From Nocardia africana NBRC 100379 (GTDB lineage: Bacteria; Actinomycetota; Actinomycetes; Mycobacteriales; Mycobacteriaceae), in contig NZ_BDAV01000011.1 of NCBI RefSeq assembly GCF_001612635.1, positions 248,001 through 312,000 of the forward strand: a stretch of 64,000 bases of DNA, given 5' to 3'. Shown here in pieces: positions 8,458 through 16,947 of this stretch. The translations under genes were made by a program, and so were the position numbers. How positions within the stretch are numbered: the stretch's first letter is position 1; each line of letters starts with the position of its first letter. The notes under the pieces were generated by a model. It did no database searches and was not told the DNA's origin. It saw nothing but the letters and a program-made list of their open reading frames with translations.

Positions 8458-9836
8458 GATGCCGGTACCAGTCGGGCGCCGGCATCCTGGGCGGCGCGCA
8501 GGGTGGATTGGGCGTCTTTGCCGCCGAACACGACCGATTCGACCGCGTCCATCATGCCGTCGCGGATTTGCAGATAGTTGTTGCCCGGCATGGAGACCCA
8601 GGGCTCCATATCGGCGAGTTGCGCGATATTCGGTTGGAGCAATGGGTTCTGGGCGGCCCAGGCACCCAACAGCGTGGGGTCGGTCGTCATGCCCGAGCGC
8701 AGCGGCAGATAGCCGATGTTCTCGGCGATTTTGACGTAGGACTCCTCACTGGTGAGGAATTTGATCAGTTCCCACCCCGCGCGTTGTTTCACCGGATCGT
8801 GGGACAGGATGTGCAGCCCCGCACCGGAGTTGGTGGGAACCGCGGGCTTGTCACCGAATCGCGGCAGGGGTGCCGAACGAAGGTCCCATTTGTTGCGGGC
8901 TCCGGCCACGAAGTTGCCTTGGATAGCGCTCGTCTCGAGGATCATCCCGATCTCGCCGCGTGCGAACGCCTCGTAGCCCTGCTTCTGGTCGAGCTTCGGC
9001 ATACTGCCGGTGTTGACCAGGTTCTGGGCCATTGTGGTGGCCTCGACCGCCGGTGCGTCGGCGTAGGTCAACGCGTGGCGGTCCTGGGAGATGACCCGGC
9101 CTCCGTTGGAGCGCACCATCGACTGGAAACACCAGTCCTTGGCGGTCTTGGTGAGGCAGTCCACATAGACACCGCCCTGGCCGGTCTTGGTGGTGATGGC
9201 CTTGGCATAGTCGGAAACCTGTTGCCAGGTGGTCGGCGGCTCGGCGGGATCGAGGCCCGCCCGGCTGAACAACGAGGCGTTGTAATACAGGACCGGGGTG
9301 GAGAATACGAACGGCACACCGTAGGTGTGGCCGTCCCAGTCGTCGAGGGTGCGGGCCTTCGGTGCGAACGGGTACCGGGCACCGTCGAAGTTCTTCTGTA
9401 CGTCGGCCTTGCCGAAGAGGGTGTCGAGCGGCTCGGCTTGCAGCTGATGGATAGTGAAATCCAGATCACTGAACCCGAGCTGGGCGACATCGGGGGGAGT
9501 GCCCGCGACCATCTGGTTCTGGATGCTGGAGATCGTGTCGCTGGCCGGGTTCGGGCTGTTGCCCTGAGGCTTTTGTGCCGTGACCTTGATGTTGGGGAAC
9601 TTCTTGCCGAATTCGGCGATCAACGCGTTGAACGTATCGGTCCACGGGCCCGCGAGCCCGTAATTGTAGGACTCGAAAACGATCGAGACCTTCTGATCCG
9701 GCGACAGTGGTGGAACCTGTTCTGTGGTGGTGTCTTTCGGGGCGGTGTCGCCGACTCCGCAACTGGTCAGGGCCAGGACGGCGGCGAACACCATGCCCAG
9801 AAAGGGCGCGGTGCGTTTCACGAGCTTTCTCCTCAT
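8454..9836 (-). CDS. ugpB: Substrate-binding lipoprotein of Ugp-type ABC importer
   Basis: This 460-residue lipoprotein has a basic N-terminus, a hydrophobic stretch and lipobox LTSC with Cys26. The mature part closely follows UgpB: STPVLYYNASLFSRAGLDP, then TTWQQVSDYA, IGYLPLRSG, and a C-terminal IRDGMMDAVESVVFGGK. It should capture glycerol-3-phosphate or glycerophosphodiesters outside the membrane. I chose ATG at 9836 because it puts the signal peptide at the N-terminus; the longer frame upstream adds 64 Arg-rich residues with no such logic. It lies 20 bp after ugpC and overlaps the phosphoesterase gene. Confidence 0.88.
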   Translation of the reverse strand: MRRKLVKRTAPFLGMVFAAVLALTSCGVGDTAPKDTTTEQVPPLSPDQKVSIVFESYNYGLAGPWTDTFNALIAEFGKKFPNIKVTAQKPQGNSPNPASDTISSIQNQMVAGTPPDVAQLGFSDLDFTIHQLQAEPLDTLFGKADVQKNFDGARYPFAPKARTLDDWDGHTYGVPFVFSTPVLYYNASLFSRAGLDPAEPPTTWQQVSDYAKAITTKTGQGGVYVDCLTKTAKDWCFQSMVRSNGGRVISQDRHALTYADAPAVEATTMAQNLVNTGSMPKLDQKQGYEAFARGEIGMILETSAIQGNFVAGARNKWDLRSAPLPRFGDKPAVPTNSGAGLHILSHDPVKQRAGWELIKFLTSEESYVKIAENIGYLPLRSGMTTDPTLLGAWAAQNPLLQPNIAQLADMEPWVSMPGNNYLQIRDGMMDAVESVVFGGKDAQSTLRAAQDAGARLVPAS

Positions 9837-9856
9837 CGGTATTCGGTAGGAAAGTG

Positions 9857-10984
9857 TCAGGCGAGGGTCGAAGCCACCGCTGTGTCGCGGGCACCGGAAC
9901 TCTCCGGTTGCTTCCACGTCATACGTCGGCCGGTGTCCGGATCGAACAAGTGGATATCGGATGCGTCGACGCTCAGCCCGATCTCGGTGCCCACGGTGAC
10001 CCCGGCGGGGCGGGCGGCGCGCACGCACAATTCCACGGTCTCGGCGCGGACATGCACGAGTTCCTCGCTGCCGAGGTTCTCGATCATGGTCACGCGTCCG
10101 CGCACCATGGTGGACGTCGCGTCGATACGCAGGCGTTCGGGGCGAATTCCGGCGAGAACCGCTGTGGTGTAACCGGATTCGGCGGAGATGGCGAGGGGGG
10201 CCTCGACAGCGCCTGCCTCGAGCTGAAGGGTTCCTTCGCGCGCGACCACCTGTGCTGGGAAGAGGTTCATCGGCGGTGCGCCGAGGAACCCGGCGACGAA
10301 CGCGGTCCGCGGGCGATCGTAGAGCTCCTCCGGTGTGCCTACCTGCTCGATGCGGCCGGCGTTGAGCAACGCGATGCGGGTGGCCATGGTCATGGCCTCC
10401 ACCTGGTCGTGGGTCACATACAGGAATGTCGCCCCGAGGCGTCGGTGCAGGGCGATGAGCTCGGTGCGCGTGGCGCTGCGTAGCTTGGCGTCCAGGTTGG
10501 ACAGTGGTTCGTCCATCAGGAAGGCGCCGGGATCTCGAACCATGGCGCGTGCCAACGCCACTCGTTGCCGCTGTCCGCCCGAGAGTGCGGCCGGGCGGCG
10601 CTCGAGCAGGGTGGACAGTTCCAGCGTGGCCGCGACCTCGCCCACGCGCCGGCGGATCTGGGCGCGCGAGCGACGCCGCGCCCGCAGCGGAAAGCCGATA
10701 TTTTTCGCAACCGTCAGATGCGGATACAGCGCATAGCTTTGGAAGACCATCGCGAGATCTCGCCTCTGCGGCGTGGTGTCGGTGATGTCTTTGCCGTCCA
10801 ACAGGATTCGCCCCGCGGACGGTTCCTCCAGCCCGGCGATCATGCGCAGCAGCGTGGATTTGCCACAGCCGCTGGGACCGAGAAGCACCAGGAACTCACC
10901 GTCGGCGATGTCGAGGCTGACCTCTCGCACCGCGTAATCGGCTCCGAATCTCTTGGACACCGTGTCGATGTGCAGCCGGGCCAC
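9857..10984 (-). CDS. ugpC: ABC transporter ATPase of MalK/UgpC type
   Basis: This 375-residue ATPase has Walker A GPSGCGKST (~37-45), signature LSGGQRQR (~134), Walker B with DEPLSNLDAKLR (~157) and an H-loop YVTHDQVEAM. A C-terminal OB-fold-like regulatory domain (~235-355) is typical of carbohydrate-uptake-1 ATPases. It energises the UgpA/UgpE permeases. The start is GTG at 10984 with AAGGAG nearby. It begins only 9 bp after the hydrolase gene, tying the importer to the acyl-CoA dehydrogenase run upstream. Confidence 0.88.
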   Translation of the reverse strand: MARLHIDTVSKRFGADYAVREVSLDIADGEFLVLLGPSGCGKSTLLRMIAGLEEPSAGRILLDGKDITDTTPQRRDLAMVFQSYALYPHLTVAKNIGFPLRARRRSRAQIRRRVGEVAATLELSTLLERRPAALSGGQRQRVALARAMVRDPGAFLMDEPLSNLDAKLRSATRTELIALHRRLGATFLYVTHDQVEAMTMATRIALLNAGRIEQVGTPEELYDRPRTAFVAGFLGAPPMNLFPAQVVAREGTLQLEAGAVEAPLAISAESGYTTAVLAGIRPERLRIDATSTMVRGRVTMIENLGSEELVHVRAETVELCVRAARPAGVTVGTEIGLSVDASDIHLFDPDTGRRMTWKQPESSGARDTAVASTLA

Positions 10985-10993
10985 GTCACTCCT

Positions 10994-11860
10994 TCACGCC
11001 GGCTGTGTGCCGGTGACGATCCATTCGGCTACGCCCGCCGCGACGGCGGGGGCGTCCTTGATCCACAGGAAGTGGTCCCGGTGCGTGATGGACGAATGGT
11101 CATCGATATGCCAGCGAGTCACGTGCGCCGACCGCATGCGCGACGCCAGAAAGTCCACATTGGATTTGGGACCCAGCACATCCTCGGACAGCGAGATGAC
11201 CAGCACGGGCAATGTCATCTGCGCCAGCAGAGTGTTGTATTTGCGGGTGCTACCGCGGGGGCGGTAGTAGCTGGTGAGCGAGTGCACCGACCAGTCGATC
11301 ATCACGCCGCCGGGCATCGGCGCCGGTATCAGTACGCCCCCGGGCCAATGTCCTTTTACTCGTGAGACCAGACCGATCCACTGGATCCGGCTCAGCGCCT
11401 CCCACCATCGGCGGGGGCCGAAAGCCCACCAGAACACCGTGCCGGTGCCGATGATGGTGACACTGGCGACCCGGTCGGGTTCGGCCGCGGCGAACAGCAC
11501 CGCGAGTTGTCCACCGAGGCTGTGGCCGAACAGATGCACCGGTGCGCCCGGGAACCGCCGCTCGACTGCGCCGACCACGGCGGGCAGATCGGTTTCGATC
11601 ATCTCCCGGTAGCCGAAATCCTTGTGCTCGCCCAATTTCGGAAGCGCCTCACCGTGCGCGCGCAGATCCACCGTCGCCGCGGAAACGCCCTGCGCGCGAA
11701 GCGCTTCGGCCAATGCAATGTAGTGCTTGGCCTTCATGCCCATGGCGGGCAGGATCAGCATCACGGGCGCGGTCGCGGTGTCGGCGGGCAGAAAGCGGAC
11801 GGTGAACCTGACACCGTCGGTAGTGTCGACCAGCGCGGAATCGGAAGCCGAGGTGGTCAC
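10994..11860 (-). CDS. Alpha/beta hydrolase
   Basis: This 288-residue hydrolase has a nucleophile elbow GHSLGG near residue 105 and a typical oxyanion-loop region VMLILPAMGMKAKHYIAL near residue 28. A late Asp (LSEDVLG) and His (DHSSITHRDHF) complete a likely catalytic triad. It is probably an esterase, lipase or thioesterase; the substrate cannot be read from the sequence. GTG at 11860 overlaps the upstream stop (GTGA). Its company (acyl-CoA dehydrogenase, hot-dog protein, glycerophosphodiester importer) suggests release or breakdown of acyl groups. Confidence 0.8.
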   Translation of the reverse strand: MTTSASDSALVDTTDGVRFTVRFLPADTATAPVMLILPAMGMKAKHYIALAEALRAQGVSAATVDLRAHGEALPKLGEHKDFGYREMIETDLPAVVGAVERRFPGAPVHLFGHSLGGQLAVLFAAAEPDRVASVTIIGTGTVFWWAFGPRRWWEALSRIQWIGLVSRVKGHWPGGVLIPAPMPGGVMIDWSVHSLTSYYRPRGSTRKYNTLLAQMTLPVLVISLSEDVLGPKSNVDFLASRMRSAHVTRWHIDDHSSITHRDHFLWIKDAPAVAAGVAEWIVTGTQPA

Positions 11861-12384
11861 TGCGCCGCCGTTCCGGTGGTCGTGACGTCGACCACGTAGT
11901 CGAAGGTGAACTTGGCGACCGTCACGTCGCGATCGTCGAGCAGTGTGGCCTTGCCCGACAGCTCGAAGCGTCCCGCGGACGTGGTGGCCAGCAGTGGGGC
12001 AAGTTCTTGCGCGTCGACGGTGGCGACCGCGCGGATGCGACCTTGTGCCGGTTTGCGGTAGGAGGCCCAGGCGCCACGCAGCACCAAACGGTCGACGGCG
12101 TGCAGGCGGTGCGCGGCGGCACCGACGAAGGCGGCAGCACCGGCGATGTCGGCGGCGGTGAACAGCGCTCCCGCGTGGACGGTGCCCATCTGGTTGGTCA
12201 CCGTGTCCGAAGCCGGGATCTCCACGACCGAGCGGTCGGCGCTGATCTCGCTGATCAGTGTGCCGACGTGCTGTCCGAACGGCACGAGCTGCTGCGATAC
12301 CTTGCGCAGATATTCGTAGTCGACGGCGTCGGGATCCAATGTCGGATAGGAGGCGGCGAATCCCGCGAGTTCTCTGATGGTCAT
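11857..12384 (-). CDS. Hot-dog fold protein, DUF4442/PaaI-like thioesterase family
   Basis: This 175-residue single hot-dog protein contains NQMGTVHAGALFTAADIAGA (~65-84), the usual thioesterase helix preceded by the N-x-x-G-x-x-H-x-G pattern. It would hydrolyse acyl thioesters in the cytosol. ATG at 12384 has GAAAGGA about 10 nt upstream. It sits between an acyl-CoA dehydrogenase and a hydrolase, overlapping the latter. Confidence 0.75.
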   Translation of the reverse strand: MTIRELAGFAASYPTLDPDAVDYEYLRKVSQQLVPFGQHVGTLISEISADRSVVEIPASDTVTNQMGTVHAGALFTAADIAGAAAFVGAAAHRLHAVDRLVLRGAWASYRKPAQGRIRAVATVDAQELAPLLATTSAGRFELSGKATLLDDRDVTVAKFTFDYVVDVTTTGTAAQ

Positions 12385-12422
12385 CGGCTGTGGTCCTTTC
12401 GAGTAGATCGGCGGCGAATCGG

Positions 12423-13583
12423 TCAGCGTGGTCCGCGCAGCACGCGCCGGGCGATCGACCAGCGCAGTACCTCCGACGGTCCTTCGTAGATGCGAAATGC
12501 CCGAGCCTCCACGAGGAATCGGGCCACCAGATGGTCCTCGCAGACGCCGAGCCCACCGTGTAGTTGCACGGCGCGGTCCAGTACCCGCCACACCGTTTCC
12601 GATACGAAGGTCTTGGCGATCGATGTCTCGTGGCGCGCCTGCGGGGACGCCGGTCCATAGATGTCTACGGTGGCGGCCACGCTGCGTACCAGGCTGCGGG
12701 CGGCGGCGATCTCGATCTCGTTGTCGGCGACCAGTCCCTGCGCCAGCCCGTGGTCGGCCACCGGAACGCCGAAGGCGGAACGGCCGACGATGTGGTCGAC
12801 GGTCAGCTGCTGGGCACGCACCGCCAGTCCGAGCCAGTTCATGCAGAACACCAGCCGCGACGGGGCAAGCCGTACTTGGGCCAGCTCGAGCGCACGCCCG
12901 ACCTCGCCGAGCACCGCGGAATCGGGGACCTCGCAGTCGGTGAAGGTGACTTCACAGTGTCCGCCGGGAGCGCTGGTGTGGTCCAACGTCGGCATGCGAC
13001 GGCCTACCAGAATGCCCGGGTTGTCTTGATCGACGAGGAACATGGTCGGTCCGTCGGACGTCTTCGCCACGCAGATGGTGAACGCCGCGCCGTTTGCTCC
13101 GGTCGTGAAGTGCTTGGCGCCGTTGATGACCCAGCCCGTATGCGTCTTCTGCGCGGTGGTTTGCAGCATGCGCGGGTCCGATCCCGCGCCCGGGGCGGGT
13201 TCTGTCAAGGCGATAGCCGACCGGACCTCGCCCGAGGACAACGGCGACAGGTACCGTTCGCGCTGCTCGGCATTCGCGACGTGCGTCAGCAGGTGGATAT
13301 TTCCGTCGTCGGGTGCCCAGGCGTTGACGGCGAGTGGGCCCAGCAAGCTCGCGCCGGCGGCCTCGAGCACCTGCGCCTGATCGCGAGTGTCCAGCCCGAG
13401 ACCGCCGTAGCGAGGATCGGACAGCGGCCCGAACACGCCCGCCTCTTTGGCCTTTTTCTGCAGTTCGGTGCGGAGCGCGTCGTCGGTGACTCGACCGCCG
13501 ACGACCACCTCGCGTTCCACCGGTATCACATGCTCGACGACGAACTGCCTGGTCTGTTCGACCAGTCCCGCTACAGCGCTCAT
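12423..13583 (-). CDS. Acyl-CoA dehydrogenase
   Basis: This 386-residue protein has the complete acyl-CoA dehydrogenase fold: N-terminal helical domain, middle beta-domain (IALTEPAPGAGSD, ~120-133; then VINGAKHFTTGANGA), and a C-terminal helical domain with QLHGGLGVCED. The catalytic-base region RIYEGPSEVLR lies near residue 370 with its Glu present. It oxidises an acyl-CoA or acyl-ACP at C2-C3 with FAD. It is the first gene of the - strand run that continues into the ugp genes. It diverges from the oxidoreductase gene at 13745. Confidence 0.88.
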   Translation of the reverse strand: MSAVAGLVEQTRQFVVEHVIPVEREVVVGGRVTDDALRTELQKKAKEAGVFGPLSDPRYGGLGLDTRDQAQVLEAAGASLLGPLAVNAWAPDDGNIHLLTHVANAEQRERYLSPLSSGEVRSAIALTEPAPGAGSDPRMLQTTAQKTHTGWVINGAKHFTTGANGAAFTICVAKTSDGPTMFLVDQDNPGILVGRRMPTLDHTSAPGGHCEVTFTDCEVPDSAVLGEVGRALELAQVRLAPSRLVFCMNWLGLAVRAQQLTVDHIVGRSAFGVPVADHGLAQGLVADNEIEIAAARSLVRSVAATVDIYGPASPQARHETSIAKTFVSETVWRVLDRAVQLHGGLGVCEDHLVARFLVEARAFRIYEGPSEVLRWSIARRVLRGPR

Positions 13584-13695
13584 GACGTCAGTCTCGGTTC
13601 GGCAGTGGCACATCCGGCGGGGCGATAGCCAATAACGATCGGCCGAATCGACTCCCGAAACGACTGCGCGGTCGGCGCCGCGCCTCGGCCAGGGT

Positions 13696-13730
13696 GGTGG
13701 CGAACGGCATCGGGCACCGATGTCGCCACC
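13696..13730 (+). promoter_or_regulatory. Leader hairpin upstream of the PDR/VanB-type reductase gene
   Basis: Outer arms GGTGGCGA (13696-13703) and TCGCCACC (13723-13730) enclose inner arms CATCGG/CCGATG with a 4-nt bulge. The ribosome-binding site GGAGGGG follows at 13734-13740, so the hairpin could influence translation start. Function is not known. Confidence 0.35.
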
Positions 13731-13744
13731 ATCGGAGGGGTGCG

Positions 13745-14671
13745 ATGACAGGGTTGACGGTCCGTGTGGTCGACCGACGGGACGTGGCCGAGGGCGTCTT
13801 CGCTTTGAAGCTCGCGGCCCTCGATGATTCGGCGCTGCCACGCTGGTCGCCGGGAGCGCATATCGACGTGGCAGCCGGGGCCGCCGGAGTGCGCCAGTAT
13901 TCGCTCTGCGGTGATCCCGCCGACGAATACCACTGGCGGATAGCGATTTTGCACGAGGCAGCCGGCCGCGGCGGCTCGGATCATCTGCATCGAACCGCGC
14001 TTCCGAACACCGAGCTGCGGGTTTCGCTGCCACGCAACAACTTCGAATTGTCCGCGGCCGAGAAATACCTGTTCATCGCCGGTGGGATCGGCATCACCGC
14101 GATTTTGCCCATGGTGGCCGCTGCCGAGCGGGCTGGTGCGTCGTGGAGGTTGTACTACGGCGCCAGGACCCGCGCCCATCTGTCGTTCACCGACGAGTTG
14201 GCGCGCTATCCGCAGGTGGATATGGTCGCCCAGGACGAATCGGGACTGTTGCCCGTCGCGGACCTCCTCGCCGGCACCACCGCTCCCGTGTATTGCTGCG
14301 GCCCCGAACCGCTGCTGCTGGCCGTCGAAACCGAGGCCGCACGCCGAGGACTTGTCGTACGCACGGAACGTTTCGTACCGCGCAGCGTCGACACCGGCGA
14401 AGACCGCCCCTTCGAGCTCCGCCTTCCCCGCAGCGGCCGCACGCTGCACGTTCCGGCCGATCGATCGATCGTCGATGTCCTCGAAAGTGCGGGTGTCGCG
14501 ATCATGACGTCCTGCCGGGAGGGAACCTGTGGCAGCTGCGAGACCGGCGTCCTGAAAGGCGAAGTGGAACACCGCGATTCGGTGCTCACCGCCGAGGAAC
14601 GTCGCCGCGGCACCACCTTCATGCCCTGCGTTTCGCGGGCGATATCGAACGTCCTCGTGCTCGATCTGTGA
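13745..14671 (+). CDS. PDR/VanB-type oxidoreductase (FMN + NADH + 2Fe-2S)
   Basis: This 308-residue reductase carries a flavin-binding barrel (RQYSLCGD, ~53-60), a nucleotide-binding domain (GGIGITAILP, ~113) and a C-terminal plant-type ferredoxin domain. The 2Fe-2S ligands are C-x4-C-x2-C (CREGTCGSC, ~255-263) and a last Cys in FMPCVSR. It passes electrons from NADH to an oxygenase. No oxygenase partner is adjacent; the diiron desaturases and the two P450s nearby are candidates. ATG at 13745 is preceded by a strong GGAGGGG. Confidence 0.88.
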   Translation: MTGLTVRVVDRRDVAEGVFALKLAALDDSALPRWSPGAHIDVAAGAAGVRQYSLCGDPADEYHWRIAILHEAAGRGGSDHLHRTALPNTELRVSLPRNNFELSAAEKYLFIAGGIGITAILPMVAAAERAGASWRLYYGARTRAHLSFTDELARYPQVDMVAQDESGLLPVADLLAGTTAPVYCCGPEPLLLAVETEAARRGLVVRTERFVPRSVDTGEDRPFELRLPRSGRTLHVPADRSIVDVLESAGVAIMTSCREGTCGSCETGVLKGEVEHRDSVLTAEERRRGTTFMPCVSRAISNVLVLDL

Positions 14672-14744
14672 CACGGGACAGGTCCGCGCCGAGGCGCGGG
14701 CGGAACGGACAGTACCCAACGCAAGGAATCCAGAGGAATACAGG

Positions 14745-15443
14745 ATGAGGAATATCGCTGCGGCCGCCGTGCTCGCCGCTACGCTCTGCGTCAACGTCGC
14801 CGCCGTCGCCGGTCCGGCGCAGGCGGACGAGCCCGGCGTAGTGAACTACAAGGCAACTACCACCGAGAAGTCCACGATCATCTCCACCGACGCCGGATCA
14901 CTGGATGTCGAGAACGGCATCTTCAAGATCAAGGCCGTCAACGGAACCACCCTGGCCGGCACGGAACTGAATTTCCGGGTCGACGACTTCGTCTTCCCGA
15001 TCGCCGCCGACATCGCCGGCCACACCGCGACGCTGACCCCGGAGTTCGACCTCGCGCACGCGGTCTACAAGCCGGTGGACCTGCCGTTCCAGGACCAGGC
15101 GCCGTGGAAGACGCCGTACGACCGTGAACAGGCGGCATGGTCTCGCCTGACCACCACGATTACCGCGGGCGCCACCATCGGCACGCTGGTCGGCGGTCTC
15201 ACCGGTGGAGCGGTGGGATGTCTGCTCGGCGGCATCGCGGGGGCGACTGTGGCGTCGGCGGCGATCGTCGGGCTGTTCGGTGCCTTCATTCCCGCTGCGG
15301 CGATCGGTTGCGTGGGTGGCATCATCGCAGTCGGCGCACTCGGGACTCTGGCCGGCCAGTTGCTGGTGACCGCGCCCGTCGCGATTCTCGCCGCAGTGCA
15401 GTACTTCACCACCATCAACGCGCCGTTCAACGCGCCCAAATAG
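14745..15443 (+). CDS. Exported or membrane-associated protein of unknown function
   Basis: This 232-residue protein has a Sec signal peptide (residues ~1-27, ending GPAQA-DE). A beta-rich region (~28-120) follows, then a long Gly/Ala-rich hydrophobic tract (~135-225) with many small-residue zippers (GGLTGGAVGCLLGGIAGA). Such proteins are common in Nocardia and Rhodococcus but have no assigned role. ATG at 14745 follows AGAGGAA. It sits 73 bp after the oxidoreductase gene and could be cotranscribed with it. Confidence 0.75.
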   Translation: MRNIAAAAVLAATLCVNVAAVAGPAQADEPGVVNYKATTTEKSTIISTDAGSLDVENGIFKIKAVNGTTLAGTELNFRVDDFVFPIAADIAGHTATLTPEFDLAHAVYKPVDLPFQDQAPWKTPYDREQAAWSRLTTTITAGATIGTLVGGLTGGAVGCLLGGIAGATVASAAIVGLFGAFIPAAAIGCVGGIIAVGALGTLAGQLLVTAPVAILAAVQYFTTINAPFNAPK

Positions 15444-15497
15444 CGTTTCGACGCGGCGATATCGCGCAGATCCTTCGGCAGTGTCGCCCGAAGATGC

Positions 15498-15528
15498 GGA
15501 GGCTCCGCCCGGAATGGGCGGGGCCTCC
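15498..15528 (+). terminator. Stem-loop after the exported-protein gene
   Basis: GGAGGCTCCGCCC (15498-15510) pairs with GGGCGGGGCCTCC (15516-15528) around a 5-nt loop, with one G-T wobble. It stands 55 bp past the stop and ends before the next gene's ribosome-binding site. No T-run follows. Confidence 0.5.
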
Positions 15529-15558
15529 CTCGGATCGTAGCCCGGAAAGGAAGAACCG

Positions 15559-16020
15559 ATGACCACTACCGACACCCCGCTCACTGGAACCACCGCAACG
15601 CGCGTGAGCGAATTGACCGCGGTATTCGAACGAGGGTTGCAGGAAAAGCTCGGCGTGGGAGCGTCGCTGGGCATCCGGCTGGAGGAGGCGGGCGAAGGCT
15701 ACACCCGATACTATCTCGACCCGAATCCCGCAACGATAAACGCGATGTTCACTGTGCACGGTGGAGTGCTCGCGACCCTGATGGATACCGCGATGGGCAG
15801 CGCCGTTTTCACCAAGCTCGGTGACGGCACGGCGTACACCACATTGGAACTGAAGGTGAACTTCATCCGGGCGGTGGCGATGGACGGCAGCCGGCTCACC
15901 TGCGAGGCCACCGCGGTACACGTCGGCCGGCGAACCGCTACGGCGGAGGGGCGGATCACCGATACGGCCGGCAAGCTCATCGCCCATGGCTCCACCACGA
16001 TTCTGGTGCTGGGGGAGTAG
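15559..16020 (+). CDS. PaaI-family acyl-CoA thioesterase (hot-dog)
   Basis: This 153-residue single hot-dog thioesterase has NAMFTVHGGVLATLMDTAMG at ~58-77, the PaaI active-site pattern with its HGG loop and helix Asp. It should hydrolyse acyl-CoA or acyl-ACP thioesters. ATG at 15559 follows AAAGGAAG. It is one of three hot-dog thioesterase-like genes in the first 20 kb, which fits a locus that assembles and releases acyl chains. Confidence 0.85.
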   Translation: MTTTDTPLTGTTATRVSELTAVFERGLQEKLGVGASLGIRLEEAGEGYTRYYLDPNPATINAMFTVHGGVLATLMDTAMGSAVFTKLGDGTAYTTLELKVNFIRAVAMDGSRLTCEATAVHVGRRTATAEGRITDTAGKLIAHGSTTILVLGE

Positions 16021-16028
16021 CGCACGAA

Positions 16029-16073
16029 AACTGGTTCGGTACTCGTGTGATTCGAGCGGGTACCGAACCAGTT
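16029..16073 (-). terminator. Intrinsic terminator of the FAAL/desaturase operon
   Basis: Perfect 14-bp arms (AACTGGTTCGGTAC at 16029-16042, complement at 16060-16073) flank a 17-nt loop with an inner CTCG/CGAG pair. Read on the - strand the stem runs into TTTTC, so it best terminates the - strand operon; it may also serve the + strand thioesterase gene. Confidence 0.7.
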
Positions 16074-16096
16074 CTCGGCTCCGGAAGAGTCCGGGG

Positions 16097-16939
16097 CTAT
16101 TTCAGCACGCGGCACTGCGCGATGAATGTCATCAGTTCGTCGACGCGATCGCTACGGGCATCCACAGCCCGGTCGATCACTTTGATCAGATGGTCGTAGG
16201 CATCCGTGTGGTCGTAGCCGGCCACATCGGCGATCTGTAGCGCCCACCGCCAATAGCCGCGCAATGTGTCGGCCAGCGGCATGCGAAATCCGGTGATGAC
16301 GTCGCGGATCGGATCCACGATCAGGTCGCCCTGGGTGCGCAGGTACCGGCTCACCACATCGGCCATGAAGCTGAAATGGCGTGCCTCGTCGCGGGAGAGG
16401 CGAGTGAGCAGGGCGCCGAGGACGGGATCGTCCACCACATCCCGCAACTGGTGGTAGTACATCTGGGTCGCCTTTTCCTGTACCAGGGCGTAGGCGAAAA
16501 ACTGCACGGGGTGTTCGTACGGAAGATCGAACGGTTTCCGGCCTTCTATCGCCAATTCCCCACGCAGCGTGTGTGTTTCGGACATTCCGGATTCCACCTG
16601 GTACCGGGTCAGCGCTCGCGCGTGGGTGTCCTCCTCTGCCGCCCAGCGGACTGTGAAGTGGTACAGCTCGCGATTGTGGATGAAGGCCGGAATGTCCACG
16701 CTGTCGTCGACCGGGAAGAACCGGTGGTAGACATCGAAGTATCCGGGGAGGTGGTCTTCGATGAAGGTGACGAACTGCACCGCCGAACGTTGTCCGTCGG
16801 TGAGACGCCCGGCGTCGGCGCGCGGCCAGTCGAACGATGTCTCGACGTCCCATCCACGGGAGGCGGGGGAGGCGGCGAGGAACCCGTCGACGGCCGCAGC
16901 CAGCTCGCTCGCCGGGAGCAGGGCCGATTCGATGCTCAT
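16097..16939 (-). CDS. Ferritin-like diiron acyl-ACP desaturase (first of two)
   Basis: This 280-residue all-helical protein belongs to the soluble acyl-ACP desaturase family. The diiron ligand motifs EDTH (residues 103-106) and EARH (185-188) are both intact, about 80 residues apart. It would use O2 and two electrons to put a double bond (or further oxidation) into an acyl-ACP. It is shorter than plant stearoyl-ACP desaturases but close to mycobacterial DesA2 in size. I chose ATG at 16939 over an upstream GTG because the added residues are not family-like. It is last in the operon that also encodes the carrier protein it probably acts on. Confidence 0.85.
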   Translation of the reverse strand: MSIESALLPASELAAAVDGFLAASPASRGWDVETSFDWPRADAGRLTDGQRSAVQFVTFIEDHLPGYFDVYHRFFPVDDSVDIPAFIHNRELYHFTVRWAAEEDTHARALTRYQVESGMSETHTLRGELAIEGRKPFDLPYEHPVQFFAYALVQEKATQMYYHQLRDVVDDPVLGALLTRLSRDEARHFSFMADVVSRYLRTQGDLIVDPIRDVITGFRMPLADTLRGYWRWALQIADVAGYDHTDAYDHLIKVIDRAVDARSDRVDELMTFIAQCRVLK

Positions 16940-16947
16940 CCGGTCTC

